Assembly: GCA_002455375.1 (NCBI GenBank)
Contig: DKKR01000072.1
Span: forward strand, 1 to 25,479
Reading direction: 5' to 3'
Length of the DNA stretch: 25,479 bases
Source of the DNA: Bacteroidetes bacterium UBA6661
GTDB taxonomy: Bacteria > Bacteroidota > Bacteroidia > AKYH767-A > OLB10
Shown: positions 1 through 8,041 of the stretch, in pieces
Layout: every line of letters begins with the position of its first letter
Position numbering within the stretch: position 1 is the stretch's first letter
The notes under the pieces: generated by a model
The model's input: only the letters and a program-made list of their open reading frames with translations
The model's database searches: none
Told to the model about the DNA's origin: nothing
Position numbers and translations under genes: made by a program

Positions 1-32
1 AATTACCCATACAAATTCAAATAAAAAACAAT

Positions 33-209
33 ATGGACTTATTAATCTCAATTTTACTTTACTTAGGTGTTTATGCTACACCGGCTGATCTTCAGAATAA
101 AGAGTTTGTTGCTAAAAATTCTGAAAAAATAAATCAAGCAGAAACGCTTTCAAAAGATCCAAATTTTAAATGCGATGGAATTGTAATTGTCGGCAGTGGC
201 AATTTGTAA
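33..209 (+). CDS. small 58-residue hypothetical protein, possibly exported
   Basis: A complete short frame from ATG (33) to TAA (207-209) gives 58 residues. The first 16 are strongly hydrophobic (MDLLISILLYLGVYAT), followed by a polar, lysine- and asparagine-rich stretch with a single Cys near the end. This could be a signal peptide or an N-terminal membrane anchor; no family is recognised. The first 24 bases read as a possible C-terminal tail of an upstream gene ending in TAA at 22-24, so this could be the last gene of an operon cut by the window edge. A perfect 11-bp hairpin follows at 232-263, supporting an end of transcription here. It could also be spurious, since there is no homology or promoter evidence. 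Confidence 0.4.
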   Translation: MDLLISILLYLGVYATPADLQNKEFVAKNSEKINQAETLSKDPNFKCDGIVIVGSGNL

Positions 210-231
210 TTAACATCTCCAAAAGAATATC

Positions 232-263
232 AAAGGCACTGACTTCAAAAGATCAGTGCCTTT
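232..263. terminator. bidirectional intrinsic terminator
   Basis: AAAGGCACTGA (232-242) pairs perfectly with TCAGTGCCTTT (253-263) around a 10-nt loop. A T-run follows on the plus strand and an A-rich flank precedes it, so it can work in both directions. The stop codon of the minus-strand gene (253-255) lies inside the 3' arm. It serves the small plus-strand gene and the minus-strand 500-residue gene. Confidence 0.8.
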
Positions 264-1755
264 TTAATTTTTCTAAAATGGCTGCCCAAAGTTTTTCATA
301 AGGAATAACTTCAAGCCCTTCTGTATTAAAAAATTTATTGCCGGTTACAGGTTTTAGTTTTTCCAAGGATATGGCAGTTTGTTTCTGTGTCTTAGTTTTT
401 TGAAAGTTGTTCTTGAATAATGTGAGTAACATATTCAGAAAAATAAATGTACGCGGATAAATTCTCCTGTCAACATATTTTTTGATATATGATTCCAGAA
501 AACTTGTTCTGTCATATAACTTGTCATAATCTCCCATTTCAATCATCACTATTATCTGACCTATCATTATAATGATGTTGTTGTCTTCTTTATGAGTTGT
601 GTAGTAGCTGATTTCATCTAAAAAACCCAACAGGTTTATACTTTCTTTTGGAAAATGACCCGGTAAAATAAAATTAAGATAAGGTTCAAAATAATGCCAA
701 CGCTCTTTTACTTCCTGATTGGAGTTGATAAAATATTCACTTCGTGTTGCTTCGTAATAAATGTTTAATGCCTGTTCAAAATTTCCGGAGTGCATACAAA
801 GAATAAAATAATGCTCGAGTGCATGTAGCCAGTCAGATGAGTTGGCACTTAACTTGCCTAAAAAAATCCGTGCTTCCTCTTTACCTCTATCATACTGCCT
901 GAGGTGGATGTAGGCCAACATTCTTGAAAGCGCAATAAAACTTTTTTGAAAGTCGGAATAGTATTCGGGATGATTCAGATAAAAGGCTTCACGTTCATTC
1001 AAAGCTTCTTCTACCAATTCAAAATTACTGCTGAAATAGCCATAAATAAAAGCAATGTTGCCGTAATAGAAATTTGAATTAAATGTTTTCAGTTGCTGAT
1101 GTATTTTTTGGGCTCTCAGATAATAGCGTTTTGCTTTAGCAGTATTTTTATATTGTGAAATATTTGAGGCTACCTGAAAAATATCCAGTTCTCTCTGCAT
1201 CAATATCAACTCGGCTTCCAATTCAAACTGTTTGATAGATTTTTTAAAGCGGTTTCGATAATGATAAAAATCGTCAGGTTTGTTTTTAATAGCCATCCTG
1301 TCGGCAAGCATTAGGTCGGTAAGGCAACCAATCATGCCATCGTTTGTAAACGTTGCATAGTCTGCTGCTTTTTTAAAGAAATGGTCAGAAAAAAAAGCGG
1401 AGGCATTTTGCTGACGTAATATCATGGCAGCACCAAAATAAATATAAGCACGAAAAGAACTTCGCCCCAACATGGAGTTCATCAGTTTTTCGGGGTCTAA
1501 ACCAAAAACCAAATTCACCAAACGATCTTCGAGTTCGGCTTTCAGCTGTTGATAGGCAGGATTTGTTGTTGTACTTTGTAAAAGTTTTTCGGCAGCTTCC
1601 TGATCGTTGTTGATACTACCTTTTGAAATTTCCTTATAAAACCATAACAGTTCAGGATAATTTTTATCTGCAAAATAAACATCAGGCACACCAAGAAAAT
1701 CATGACGGTTTTTCGCAAAAAAATTAATTAATAATTTGATTTCAGAAAATTCCAT
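253..1755 (-). CDS. helical-repeat (TPR-like) hypothetical protein
   Basis: This is a 500-residue cytoplasmic protein with no signal peptide or membrane segment. It is almost entirely alpha-helical, with many aromatic-rich helices ending in Tyr/Phe pairs. Stretches such as the one around residues 315-345 (alternating small and aromatic residues, then the phrase GNFEQALNIYYEA) resemble degenerate TPR units. No catalytic motif is visible and I do not recognise a named family. It is transcribed alone: a -7 promoter box lies at 1790-1797 with a 15-nt inverted repeat just upstream, and it ends in the terminator at 232-263. It lies downstream of rnc on the same strand, but the 110-bp gap containing a promoter argues against one operon. 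A scaffold or interaction role is only a guess from the fold. Confidence 0.75.
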   Translation of the reverse strand: MEFSEIKLLINFFAKNRHDFLGVPDVYFADKNYPELLWFYKEISKGSINNDQEAAEKLLQSTTTNPAYQQLKAELEDRLVNLVFGLDPEKLMNSMLGRSSFRAYIYFGAAMILRQQNASAFFSDHFFKKAADYATFTNDGMIGCLTDLMLADRMAIKNKPDDFYHYRNRFKKSIKQFELEAELILMQRELDIFQVASNISQYKNTAKAKRYYLRAQKIHQQLKTFNSNFYYGNIAFIYGYFSSNFELVEEALNEREAFYLNHPEYYSDFQKSFIALSRMLAYIHLRQYDRGKEEARIFLGKLSANSSDWLHALEHYFILCMHSGNFEQALNIYYEATRSEYFINSNQEVKERWHYFEPYLNFILPGHFPKESINLLGFLDEISYYTTHKEDNNIIIMIGQIIVMIEMGDYDKLYDRTSFLESYIKKYVDRRIYPRTFIFLNMLLTLFKNNFQKTKTQKQTAISLEKLKPVTGNKFFNTEGLEVIPYEKLWAAILEKLKRH

Positions 1756-1789
1756 CTTTTATCCGATAAATCAATGCTTTATTTTCTTT

Positions 1790-1797
1790 CAAATATA
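1790..1797 (-). promoter_or_regulatory. Bacteroidota -7 box TATATTTG
   Basis: The minus strand reads TATATTTG, an exact match to TAnnTTTG, 34 bp upstream of the ATG of the 500-residue gene (start 1755). The predicted transcription start leaves a leader of about 28 nt. No clear -33 TTG was identified. Confidence 0.55.
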
Positions 1798-1800
1798 GGT

Positions 1801-1815
1801 CATCATTAGATGATG
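1801..1815. promoter_or_regulatory. inverted repeat CATCAT-TAG-ATGATG, candidate operator
   Basis: This is a perfect 6-bp inverted repeat with a 3-nt centre, 3 bp upstream (minus strand) of the -7 box at 1790-1797. It therefore lies between the -7 and -33 regions of the promoter for the 500-residue gene. That is where a dimeric repressor would act. The site occurs once here, so chance is possible. Confidence 0.3.
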
Positions 1816-1865
1816 TACTGCAACGTTGAGATTTTATTTTTCAGATGGATTGTTAACAGCCTGCA

Positions 1866-2585
1866 TTATATTTCGAGCTTTGAACAAGCTTTTTCTGCTG
1901 CAATCTGCTCTGCTTTTTTCTTTACAAAATCCATTCCTGTTGCAACTTCTTCTCCGTTAATCATCAACCGCACTCTTATGAGTTTATCGTTGCTTTTTTC
2001 GTCTTCAATAGTTTCAAAGGCAACTGTGTTTTTTGTTCGCTGCGACCAGTTGAGTATGCGGCTTTTAAAATTTATTTCTGTTGCTTCCAACGATTCCAAA
2101 TCAACATGGTGGTTAATCATTCTTTCGAGAATAAACTGACGGGCTTTGTCGTAGCCTCTGTCAATATAAATAGCACCAATGAGTGCTTCTAATGCATCAC
2201 CATAAATGTTGCGAAACGAATCGGGGCCATGTGTTTTTTTAATAAAATGATTTATGCCAAGTTTGAAGGCAAGATGTTTTAGATTTTCGCGGCTTACAAT
2301 CTTGCTTCGCATCTCGGTTAAAAAACCTTCTTCTCTGAATGGAAATTTTTTAAAAAGCATTTCGGCTACAACGGCACCAAGCACAGCATCACCAAGATAT
2401 TCTAATCGCTCGTTTGAATGTTTTATACCATTGGTAATTTCTTTTGTTTGCGAACGATGGCTAAAAGCTAACTTGTAAAGCGATAACTTTATTGGATAAA
2501 AGCCAAGAATATTATGCAGCGAAAAGTATGTTTTGCGATCAGCTGAAAATAAAATATTGATAGGAAAGAAGCTGTAAAATCTCAC
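1866..2585 (-). CDS. rnc: ribonuclease III
   Basis: RNase III cleaves double-stranded RNA in rRNA maturation and mRNA turnover. The 239 residues hold an N-terminal nuclease domain and a C-terminal dsRNA-binding domain (about 170-239). The signature NERLEYLGDAVLG spans 58-70, with Glu62 and Asp66; the second metal site is Asp130 and Glu133 in GDALEALIGAIY. The N-terminus (SADRKTYFSLHNILGFYP) is the usual Bacteroidota extension. The start is taken as GTG at 2583-2585, because no in-frame ATG precedes the catalytic domain and it lies 6 nt after the fabF stop. The order acpP-fabF-rnc is conserved in many Bacteroidota and fits co-transcription from the promoter at 4148-4155. Identification is firm; the exact start is less so. 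Confidence 0.96.
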   Translation of the reverse strand: MRFYSFFPINILFSADRKTYFSLHNILGFYPIKLSLYKLAFSHRSQTKEITNGIKHSNERLEYLGDAVLGAVVAEMLFKKFPFREEGFLTEMRSKIVSRENLKHLAFKLGINHFIKKTHGPDSFRNIYGDALEALIGAIYIDRGYDKARQFILERMINHHVDLESLEATEINFKSRILNWSQRTKNTVAFETIEDEKSNDKLIRVRLMINGEEVATGMDFVKKKAEQIAAEKACSKLEI

Positions 2586-2591
2586 TGATTA

Positions 2592-3845
2592 TCAGGGAGT
2601 GAATTTTTTAAAAATTACAGAGGCATTGTGTCCGCCAAAGCCGAAAGTGTTGCTCAGCGCTGCTCTGATGTTGCGTTGTTGGGGTTTATGAAATGTAAAA
2701 TTCAACCGTGGATCAAAGGCAGGATCGTCTGTAAAATGGTTGATGGTTGGTGGTACAATATTATTTTGAACGGCAAGTATAGAAGCAATAGCTTCAATAG
2801 CACCGGCAGCACCCAACAGGTGTCCTGTCATGGATTTGGTAGAGCTGATGTTTAACCTAAAAGCATCATCACCAAAAAGTTTTAGAATGGCTTTAATCTC
2901 ACTTGGGTCGCCCACAGGTGTACTTGTACCGTGCACATTAATATAGTCAATGTCGGCAGAAGTCATTCCTGCATCGTCAAGCGAAGATTGCATTACGTTA
3001 AAAGCACCCAATCCTTCAGGATGTGTTGCAGTGAGGTGATAGGCATCGGCACTCATACCACCGCCAACCATTTCGGCATAAATTTTTGCTCCGCGTGCTT
3101 GTGCATGACCAAGTTCTTCAAGAACAATACAACCGGCACCTTCACCAAGAACAAATCCATCCCGGTCTAAATCAAACGGGCGTGATGCTGTTTGAGGTGA
3201 GTCGTTTCTCTCACTAAGTGCATGCATGGCATTAAAACCGCCAATACCAGCTTCGTTAACAGAAGCTTCAGAGCCGCCTGAAATAATAATATCGGCCTTG
3301 CCCAAACGCAGATAGGTAAATGCATCAATGAGAGCATTGGTTGATGATGCACATGCAGATACTGTAGTATAGTTTGGGCCACGATAACCAAAACGCATAG
3401 AGATATGTCCCGATGCAATGTCGGCAATCATTTTAGGAATGAAAAAAGGATTGAAACGTGGTGTTCCATCACCTTTAGCATAAGCAATAACCTCATCAAG
3501 AAAAGTACGAAGTCCACCTATGCCCGAGCCCCAAATAACACCTACTCTGTCATGATTAATTTTGGCAGTATCTAAGCCTGCATCTTTTACTCCCTGATCG
3601 GAAACTGCAATAGCATATTGCGAAAAGGGATCTAGCTTACGTGCTTCTTTTTTCTCTAAATAAACCAGCGGGTCAAAATTCTTAACCTCGCAGGCAAAGT
3701 GTGTTTTAAACTTTGAAGCGTCAAACTTTGTAATCTGACAAGCACCACTTACACCGTTGAGTAAGCCGTCCCAATATTCTGAAACAGAGTTACCTAATGG
3801 TGTAAGGGCGCCTAATCCCGTTACTACAACTCTCTTGAGCTCCAT
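2592..3845 (-). CDS. fabF: beta-ketoacyl-ACP synthase II
   Basis: FabF condenses malonyl-ACP with acyl-ACP in the elongation step of type II fatty acid synthesis in the cytosol. The 417-residue length is standard. The thiolase-fold active site is complete: Cys165 in TVSACASSTNA, His305 in NVHGTSTPVGD and His342 in SSTKSMTGHLLGAAGA, with Lys337 before it. The glycine-rich end NTFGFGGHNAS is also present. It starts at ATG 3845, 11 nt after the acpP stop, and rnc follows 6 nt after its own stop, so the three genes are almost certainly one transcript. The complete Cys-His-His triad argues against a chain-length-factor or decarboxylase-only paralogue. Confidence 0.97.
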   Translation of the reverse strand: MELKRVVVTGLGALTPLGNSVSEYWDGLLNGVSGACQITKFDASKFKTHFACEVKNFDPLVYLEKKEARKLDPFSQYAIAVSDQGVKDAGLDTAKINHDRVGVIWGSGIGGLRTFLDEVIAYAKGDGTPRFNPFFIPKMIADIASGHISMRFGYRGPNYTTVSACASSTNALIDAFTYLRLGKADIIISGGSEASVNEAGIGGFNAMHALSERNDSPQTASRPFDLDRDGFVLGEGAGCIVLEELGHAQARGAKIYAEMVGGGMSADAYHLTATHPEGLGAFNVMQSSLDDAGMTSADIDYINVHGTSTPVGDPSEIKAILKLFGDDAFRLNISSTKSMTGHLLGAAGAIEAIASILAVQNNIVPPTINHFTDDPAFDPRLNFTFHKPQQRNIRAALSNTFGFGGHNASVIFKKFTP

Positions 3846-3856
3846 GGAAGGGACGC

Positions 3857-4093
3857 TTATTTTACGTTAGCAGTAATATAATCTACAGCTTGTCCTACAG
3901 TTGAGATTTTCTCGGCCTGATCATCCGGAATAGCAATATTAAACTCTTTTTCAAATTCCATAATCAGTTCAACTGTGTCGAGCGAATCAGCTCCTAAATC
4001 GTTTGTAAATGACGCTTCATTAGTTACTTCACCTTCGTCAACACCTAATTTGTCAATAATAATGGCTTTTACTCTGGATGCAATGTCTGACAT
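3857..4093 (-). CDS. acpP: acyl carrier protein
   Basis: This 78-residue acidic four-helix protein carries growing acyl chains on a phosphopantetheine arm. The attachment site is Ser37 in the DLGADSLDTVELIM motif, followed by the conserved helix II and the IPDDQAEKISTVGQAVDYI stretch. Its size and acidity are typical of primary-metabolism AcpP. It is the first gene of acpP-fabF-rnc, lying 11 nt ahead of fabF. An exact -7 box at 4148-4155 (minus strand) gives an expected leader of about 48 nt; a second, off-consensus box is at 4120-4127. It is followed directly by its partner synthase. Confidence 0.97.
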   Translation of the reverse strand: MSDIASRVKAIIIDKLGVDEGEVTNEASFTNDLGADSLDTVELIMEFEKEFNIAIPDDQAEKISTVGQAVDYITANVK

Positions 4094-4147
4094 TTTATAT
4101 AAAGTTTTGAATTAGAGCGCAAATTAAATGGTTTTGTAACTGATTTT

Positions 4148-4155
4148 CAAAAATA
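4148..4155 (-). promoter_or_regulatory. Bacteroidota -7 box TATTTTTG for acpP-fabF-rnc
   Basis: The minus strand reads TATTTTTG, an exact TAnnTTTG match, 54 bp upstream of the acpP ATG. A variant, TTAATTTG (minus, 4120-4127), lies closer to the gene. No clear -33 TTG was found. Confidence 0.5.
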
Positions 4156-4250
4156 TTTTGCCCAACATAATTAATTGTTCTTAATTGAATAAGAGGCACA
4201 TACACACTTATCGGGCAGACAACAATTTTTTAACTTTTCAAAACAGGGTA

Positions 4251-5246
4251 TTAAAACCTTCTTATTCCGATGATTTGCCTTACTTCTTCTATTGTTTTTT
4301 GCGCACTTGCCTTAGCTTTTTCGCGCCCAAGAAGAACCACTTTTTTTACATAATCGTGGTTTTTTTCAATGTCAAGGATTTTTTGGGTAATGGGAGCCAT
4401 AAAAGTCACCATGTCTTCGGCAAGCTGCTTTTTCAGATCTCCGTAGCGGATGTTGCAATTATTATATGCAGTTTCAAAATGGCTTATTGTATCTGATGAT
4501 GAAACCAATTTCATCAAACTGAAAAGATTTTCTATTGCCTCGGGCTTGGCCGAGTTAGGCTCTGTTGGCCCGCTGTCAGTTACTGCACGCATTATTTTTT
4601 TTCTGATGGTGGCTGCATCATCTTTCAGAAACAAGGCATTGCCTTCACTTTCCGACTTACCCATTTTTCCTGCACCATCGAGTCCGGGAACTTTTACTAA
4701 TGTATTCCCAAAGTTGAATGCCATAGGCTCACCAAAATATTCTGTCTTATATAAGCGATTAAAACGATTTCCGAATGTGCGGCTCATTTCAAGATGCTGT
4801 TCCTGGTCTTTGCCAACAGGAACTTTTGTTGCCTTATGAATTAAAATATCGGCAGCCATCAAAACAGGATATGTCAATAGTCCGGCATTAATATTATCAG
4901 GATGTTTTCTGATTTTTTCTTTGAATGATGTTACTCTTTCCAACTCACCAACATAAGCATTCATATTCAACAGCAGATATAGCTCTGCCGTTTCAGGCAA
5001 ATCGCTTTGTATGTACATTGTACATACTTCCGGGTCTAATCCACAAGCTAAATACTCAACCAAAGCTGCTTTTACATTTTGCTGAAGATTTTCAGGTGTA
5101 GGGTGTGTGGTGAGTGAGTGATAGTCGGCAATAAAGAAAAAGCAGCGGTATTCATGCTGCATGGCTGTAAAATTTTTTATCGCGCCAAAATAATTACCTA
5201 AGTGCAGGTTTCCTGTTGATCTTATTCCGCTTACTACTGTATCCAT
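4251..5246 (-). CDS. trpS: tryptophanyl-tRNA synthetase
   Basis: This class I synthetase charges tRNA-Trp. The 331-residue length is standard. The HIGH-type signature is TGNLHLGNY (residues 11-19) after VSGIRS, and the KMSKS loop is KMGKS (194-198) in GAGKMGKSES, a form usual in bacterial TrpS. The VPVGKDQEQHLEMSR segment, also typical of TrpS, lies between them. Tyrosyl-tRNA synthetase is excluded by these motifs. It is monocistronic, divergent from rarA. A -7 box at 5252-5259 sits only 5 nt before the ATG, so the mRNA is predicted to have almost no 5' leader. No T-box, leader peptide or trp genes are visible nearby. Confidence 0.97.
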   Translation of the reverse strand: MDTVVSGIRSTGNLHLGNYFGAIKNFTAMQHEYRCFFFIADYHSLTTHPTPENLQQNVKAALVEYLACGLDPEVCTMYIQSDLPETAELYLLLNMNAYVGELERVTSFKEKIRKHPDNINAGLLTYPVLMAADILIHKATKVPVGKDQEQHLEMSRTFGNRFNRLYKTEYFGEPMAFNFGNTLVKVPGLDGAGKMGKSESEGNALFLKDDAATIRKKIMRAVTDSGPTEPNSAKPEAIENLFSLMKLVSSSDTISHFETAYNNCNIRYGDLKKQLAEDMVTFMAPITQKILDIEKNHDYVKKVVLLGREKAKASAQKTIEEVRQIIGIRRF

Positions 5247-5251
5247 AGCTG

Positions 5252-5259
5252 CAAAAATA
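5252..5259 (-). promoter_or_regulatory. -7 box TATTTTTG immediately before trpS
   Basis: This is an exact TAnnTTTG match on the minus strand. Only five bases (CAGCT) separate it from the ATG at 5246, so transcription should begin at or next to the start codon. This points to a leaderless trpS mRNA. Confidence 0.55.
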
Positions 5260-5312
5260 GATTAATTGTATTAACAGGTTTTTATTTTAGTAAAACAGCA
5301 AAGAATTATTAT

Positions 5313-5320
5313 TTAATTTG
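5313..5320 (+). promoter_or_regulatory. variant -7 box TTAATTTG upstream of rarA
   Basis: TTAATTTG, a one-base-short spacing variant of TAnnTTTG (TA-n-TTTG), lies 20 bp before the rarA ATG. The same variant form precedes several other genes here. Low support alone. Confidence 0.3.
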
Positions 5321-5340
5321 GGTTATAAATATTGATTGTA

Positions 5341-6612
5341 ATGATACCATTAGCAGAGCGCATGCGGCCAAAATCGCTGAATGAATACATTGGCCAGGAA
5401 CACCTCACTCAGACAGGAGCAGTTCTGGCAAAAGCCATTGAAAAAAATACCATCCCCAGCATGATTTTATGGGGGCCACCGGGTGTGGGCAAAACAACTC
5501 TGGCTTTTATATTAGCTAACTCATTAAGCAGACAGTTCTATCATCTGAGTGCCATCAACAGTGGTGTTAAAGAAGTGCGTGCAGTAATTGAAACGGCACG
5601 GCAACATTTTGAATCTGTACAACAACCATCAATTTTATTTATTGATGAAATACACCGTTTCAGCAAATCGCAGCAGGATTCTTTACTTGGCGCTGTAGAA
5701 AAAGGAATAATTACACTCATTGGAGCAACAACAGAAAATCCTTCGTTTGAAGTGATTTCACCATTGTTGTCGCGCTGTCAGGTTTATATTTTAAAAGCAC
5801 TTACTGCTGAACATCTCAGAACTATTTTACATGCGGCACTAACAAACGATTCAGTACTTAAAGAACAGAAAGTTACTATTAAAGAAGATGATGCATTGCT
5901 ACGCTTCAGTGGTGGCGATGCCAGAAAACTACTCAACCTTCTTGAATTAGTCATTCAGGTAAATCAACAAGACGAAATTTGTATTGGCAATAAAATGGTT
6001 GAGCAAACCATTCATCAGAAGATGGCGCTTTATGATAAAACAGGCGAACAACATTATGATTTGATTTCTGCATTTATAAAAAGCATCAGAGGAAGCGACC
6101 CCAATGCAGCAGTTTACTGGCTTGCAAGGATGATTCATGGTGGCGAAGATCCGTTGTTTATTGCAAGACGAATGCTCATTCTTGCTTCGGAAGATATTGG
6201 TAATGCAAACCCTAATGCCATGCTCATTGCTAATCAGTGTTTTGATGCAGCACATAAAATTGGTTTTCCTGAATGCAGGATTATTTTATCGCAGGCAGCA
6301 ATTTATCTTGCCTGTTCGCCAAAAAGTAATTCAAGTTATATGGCAATTGAAGAGGCTTTGGAGTTGGTTGCCAAAACAGGCGACCTTCCTGTGCCACTGC
6401 ATCTGCGAAATGCACCTACTAACCTGATGAAAGAAATTGGTTATGGGAAGGATTATGCTTATGCGCATAATTATGAAAATAATTTTGTGAAACTAAACTA
6501 CCTTCCCAATCAATTAAAAGGCAAGAAAATTTATTTTCCCGGAAAAAATGTTCGCGAAGCAGAGTTTCAACAATTTTTAAAAACAAGCTGGGAGAATGAA
6601 TATGATTACTGA
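5341..6612 (+). CDS. rarA: replication-associated recombination protein A (MgsA/RarA AAA+ ATPase)
   Basis: RarA is a clamp-loader-like AAA+ ATPase that acts at stalled replication forks with SSB. Of 423 residues, the N-terminal half is the AAA+ core: Walker A GPPGVGKT (45-52), Walker B ILFIDEIH (98-105), sensor 1 GATTEN (128-133) and arginine finger region LLSRC (Arg145). The C-terminal half contains the family's GSDPNAAVYWLARMIHGGEDP, ASEDIGNANP and HLRNAPTNLMKEIGYG motifs. RuvB and DnaX lack this C-terminal region. The frame extends upstream to a TTG at 5332, but the ATG at 5341 gives the usual MIPLAERMRPKSLNEYIGQ start and was preferred. It is divergent from trpS and ends about 95 bp before the CreD-like gene. 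Confidence 0.96.
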   Translation: MIPLAERMRPKSLNEYIGQEHLTQTGAVLAKAIEKNTIPSMILWGPPGVGKTTLAFILANSLSRQFYHLSAINSGVKEVRAVIETARQHFESVQQPSILFIDEIHRFSKSQQDSLLGAVEKGIITLIGATTENPSFEVISPLLSRCQVYILKALTAEHLRTILHAALTNDSVLKEQKVTIKEDDALLRFSGGDARKLLNLLELVIQVNQQDEICIGNKMVEQTIHQKMALYDKTGEQHYDLISAFIKSIRGSDPNAAVYWLARMIHGGEDPLFIARRMLILASEDIGNANPNAMLIANQCFDAAHKIGFPECRIILSQAAIYLACSPKSNSSYMAIEEALELVAKTGDLPVPLHLRNAPTNLMKEIGYGKDYAYAHNYENNFVKLNYLPNQLKGKKIYFPGKNVREAEFQQFLKTSWENEYDY

Positions 6613-6659
6613 CAAAAAATAAATTGTTTAACAAAAGTTAAAATGAAAGACATTTAAAA

Positions 6660-6667
6660 TATCTTTG
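6660..6667 (+). promoter_or_regulatory. -7 box TATCTTTG upstream of creD-like gene
   Basis: An exact TAnnTTTG match lies 39 bp before the preferred ATG at 6707. It overlaps the TTG (6665) that would otherwise open the frame, which supports the downstream ATG. No convincing -33 element was found. Confidence 0.5.
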
Positions 6668-6706
6668 TTTATATCCGTTTTAAAGAAAAATAACCAACAT
6701 CATTTT

Positions 6707-8041
6707 ATGGAAAACACCACGCATTCCTTTTTCGACCGACTCAATCAATGGATAAAAAATTCTGTCATGGTGAAACTCATCAGCATGGGAATTTTAATTT
6801 TATTATTACTTATACCATCAGAAATGGTGCAAAGTTTGATAAATGAAAGACAACAAACACATGACAGTGCATTAGACGAAATTTCATCCAAGTGGGGCTT
6901 TGAGCAACACATCAGCGGCCCTGTGATTAATGTGCCTTATCAAAGTTTTTTTGTTGATGCCGATGGAAAAAGAAAATCGCAAATTCAATATGCACATTTT
7001 TTGCCTGAAGAATTAAAAATTGCAGGAACGCTGGAGCCTGAAATGCGGCATCGCGGCATTTACGAGGCTGTAGTGTATAAGTCAGATGTTTCGCTAATGG
7101 GATATTTTCGTTTTCCTGATTTTGCTGAATGGAATATTGCTCCATCGGATATACTGTGGAAAGAGACTACGCTGTCATTAGGTATTTCTGATTTGCGTGG
7201 AATCAAACAACGTCTTACCATCAATCTGAATGGAAATCCTATTGAGTTTAATCCCGGAGTAGAAAATAATGATGTGCATGAATCGGGTGTAAGCATACGT
7301 TTACCAATAGCCGATTCGCTCAATAAACCTGATTTTAAATTTGACATGTCTTTTAAACTCAATGGCAGTAAGGAAATGTATTTTATACCATTGGGAAAGG
7401 AAACTACAGTTAGCATAAAATCAGACTGGACAAATCCGAGTTTTGATGGCGCATTCCTGCCAGACACACATCACATCACCGATAAAGGCTTTGATGCAGA
7501 ATGGAAAATATTTCATCTCAACAGAAACTACGGACAAAAATTCAGAGGTGCGCCAACCGGATTGCAAGAATCTTCGTTTGGTGTTAAGCTGCTTATTCCT
7601 GTTGACAATTATCAGAAAACATACCGCTCTGCCAAGTATGCTATTTTATTAATCACCCTATCGTTTACACTTTTCTTCTTTATTGAAGTATTAAACAGAA
7701 AACGCATACATCCGTTTCAATACATTTTAGTTGGTGTTGCTTTATGTTTGTTTTATACTTTGCTATTGTCAGTCTCAGAATATATCAGTTTTAATTTATC
7801 GTATCTGTTATCTGCAACTGCAATTATTTTACTTATAAGCCTGTATGCAAAAACAATATTTAATAACCTGCGCTTAGCACTGTTGTTTAGTCTGGTGCTG
7901 ATAATTCTGTATGCATTTGTGTTTTCAATCATACAGTTACAGGACTATGCATTGTTGCTCGGAAGCTTGGGTTTGTTTATTGTGCTTGCATTGGTAATGT
8001 ACTTGTCGCGGAAGATCAACTGGTATGGAACAGAAAAATAA
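6707..8041 (+). CDS. creD: CreD-like inner membrane protein
   Basis: This 444-residue protein belongs to the CreD (inner membrane protein, E. coli CreD/Cet) family. After a short cytosolic N-terminus there is one membrane helix (about 14-36, VKLISMGILILLLLIPSEMV), followed by the family hallmark region with GFEQHISGPVINVPY. A large periplasmic beta-rich domain (about 60-305) follows, with GFDAEWKIFHLNRNYGQ near its end, then about five closely packed helices to the C-terminus. CreD is linked to envelope stress and colicin or beta-lactam phenotypes in proteobacteria, but its biochemical role is unknown. The partner kinase and regulator (CreB/CreC) are absent here. The start is ATG 6707, behind a -7 box at 6660-6667. 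The last 17 nt overlap yraN. Confidence 0.88.
   Translation: MENTTHSFFDRLNQWIKNSVMVKLISMGILILLLLIPSEMVQSLINERQQTHDSALDEISSKWGFEQHISGPVINVPYQSFFVDADGKRKSQIQYAHFLPEELKIAGTLEPEMRHRGIYEAVVYKSDVSLMGYFRFPDFAEWNIAPSDILWKETTLSLGISDLRGIKQRLTINLNGNPIEFNPGVENNDVHESGVSIRLPIADSLNKPDFKFDMSFKLNGSKEMYFIPLGKETTVSIKSDWTNPSFDGAFLPDTHHITDKGFDAEWKIFHLNRNYGQKFRGAPTGLQESSFGVKLLIPVDNYQKTYRSAKYAILLITLSFTLFFFIEVLNRKRIHPFQYILVGVALCLFYTLLLSVSEYISFNLSYLLSATAIILLISLYAKTIFNNLRLALLFSLVLIILYAFVFSIIQLQDYALLLGSLGLFIVLALVMYLSRKINWYGTEK

Noticed and set aside
1810..2139. Plus-strand open frame of 109 codons
   Set aside because: It is antisense to the 3' part of rnc and the promoter region, with no recognisable protein sequence.
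3167..3427. Minus-strand open frame of 86 codons
   Set aside because: An out-of-frame shadow inside fabF, which has a complete active site in its own frame.
4185..4496. Plus-strand open frame opposite the end of trpS
   Set aside because: Mostly antisense to trpS; composition is not protein-like.
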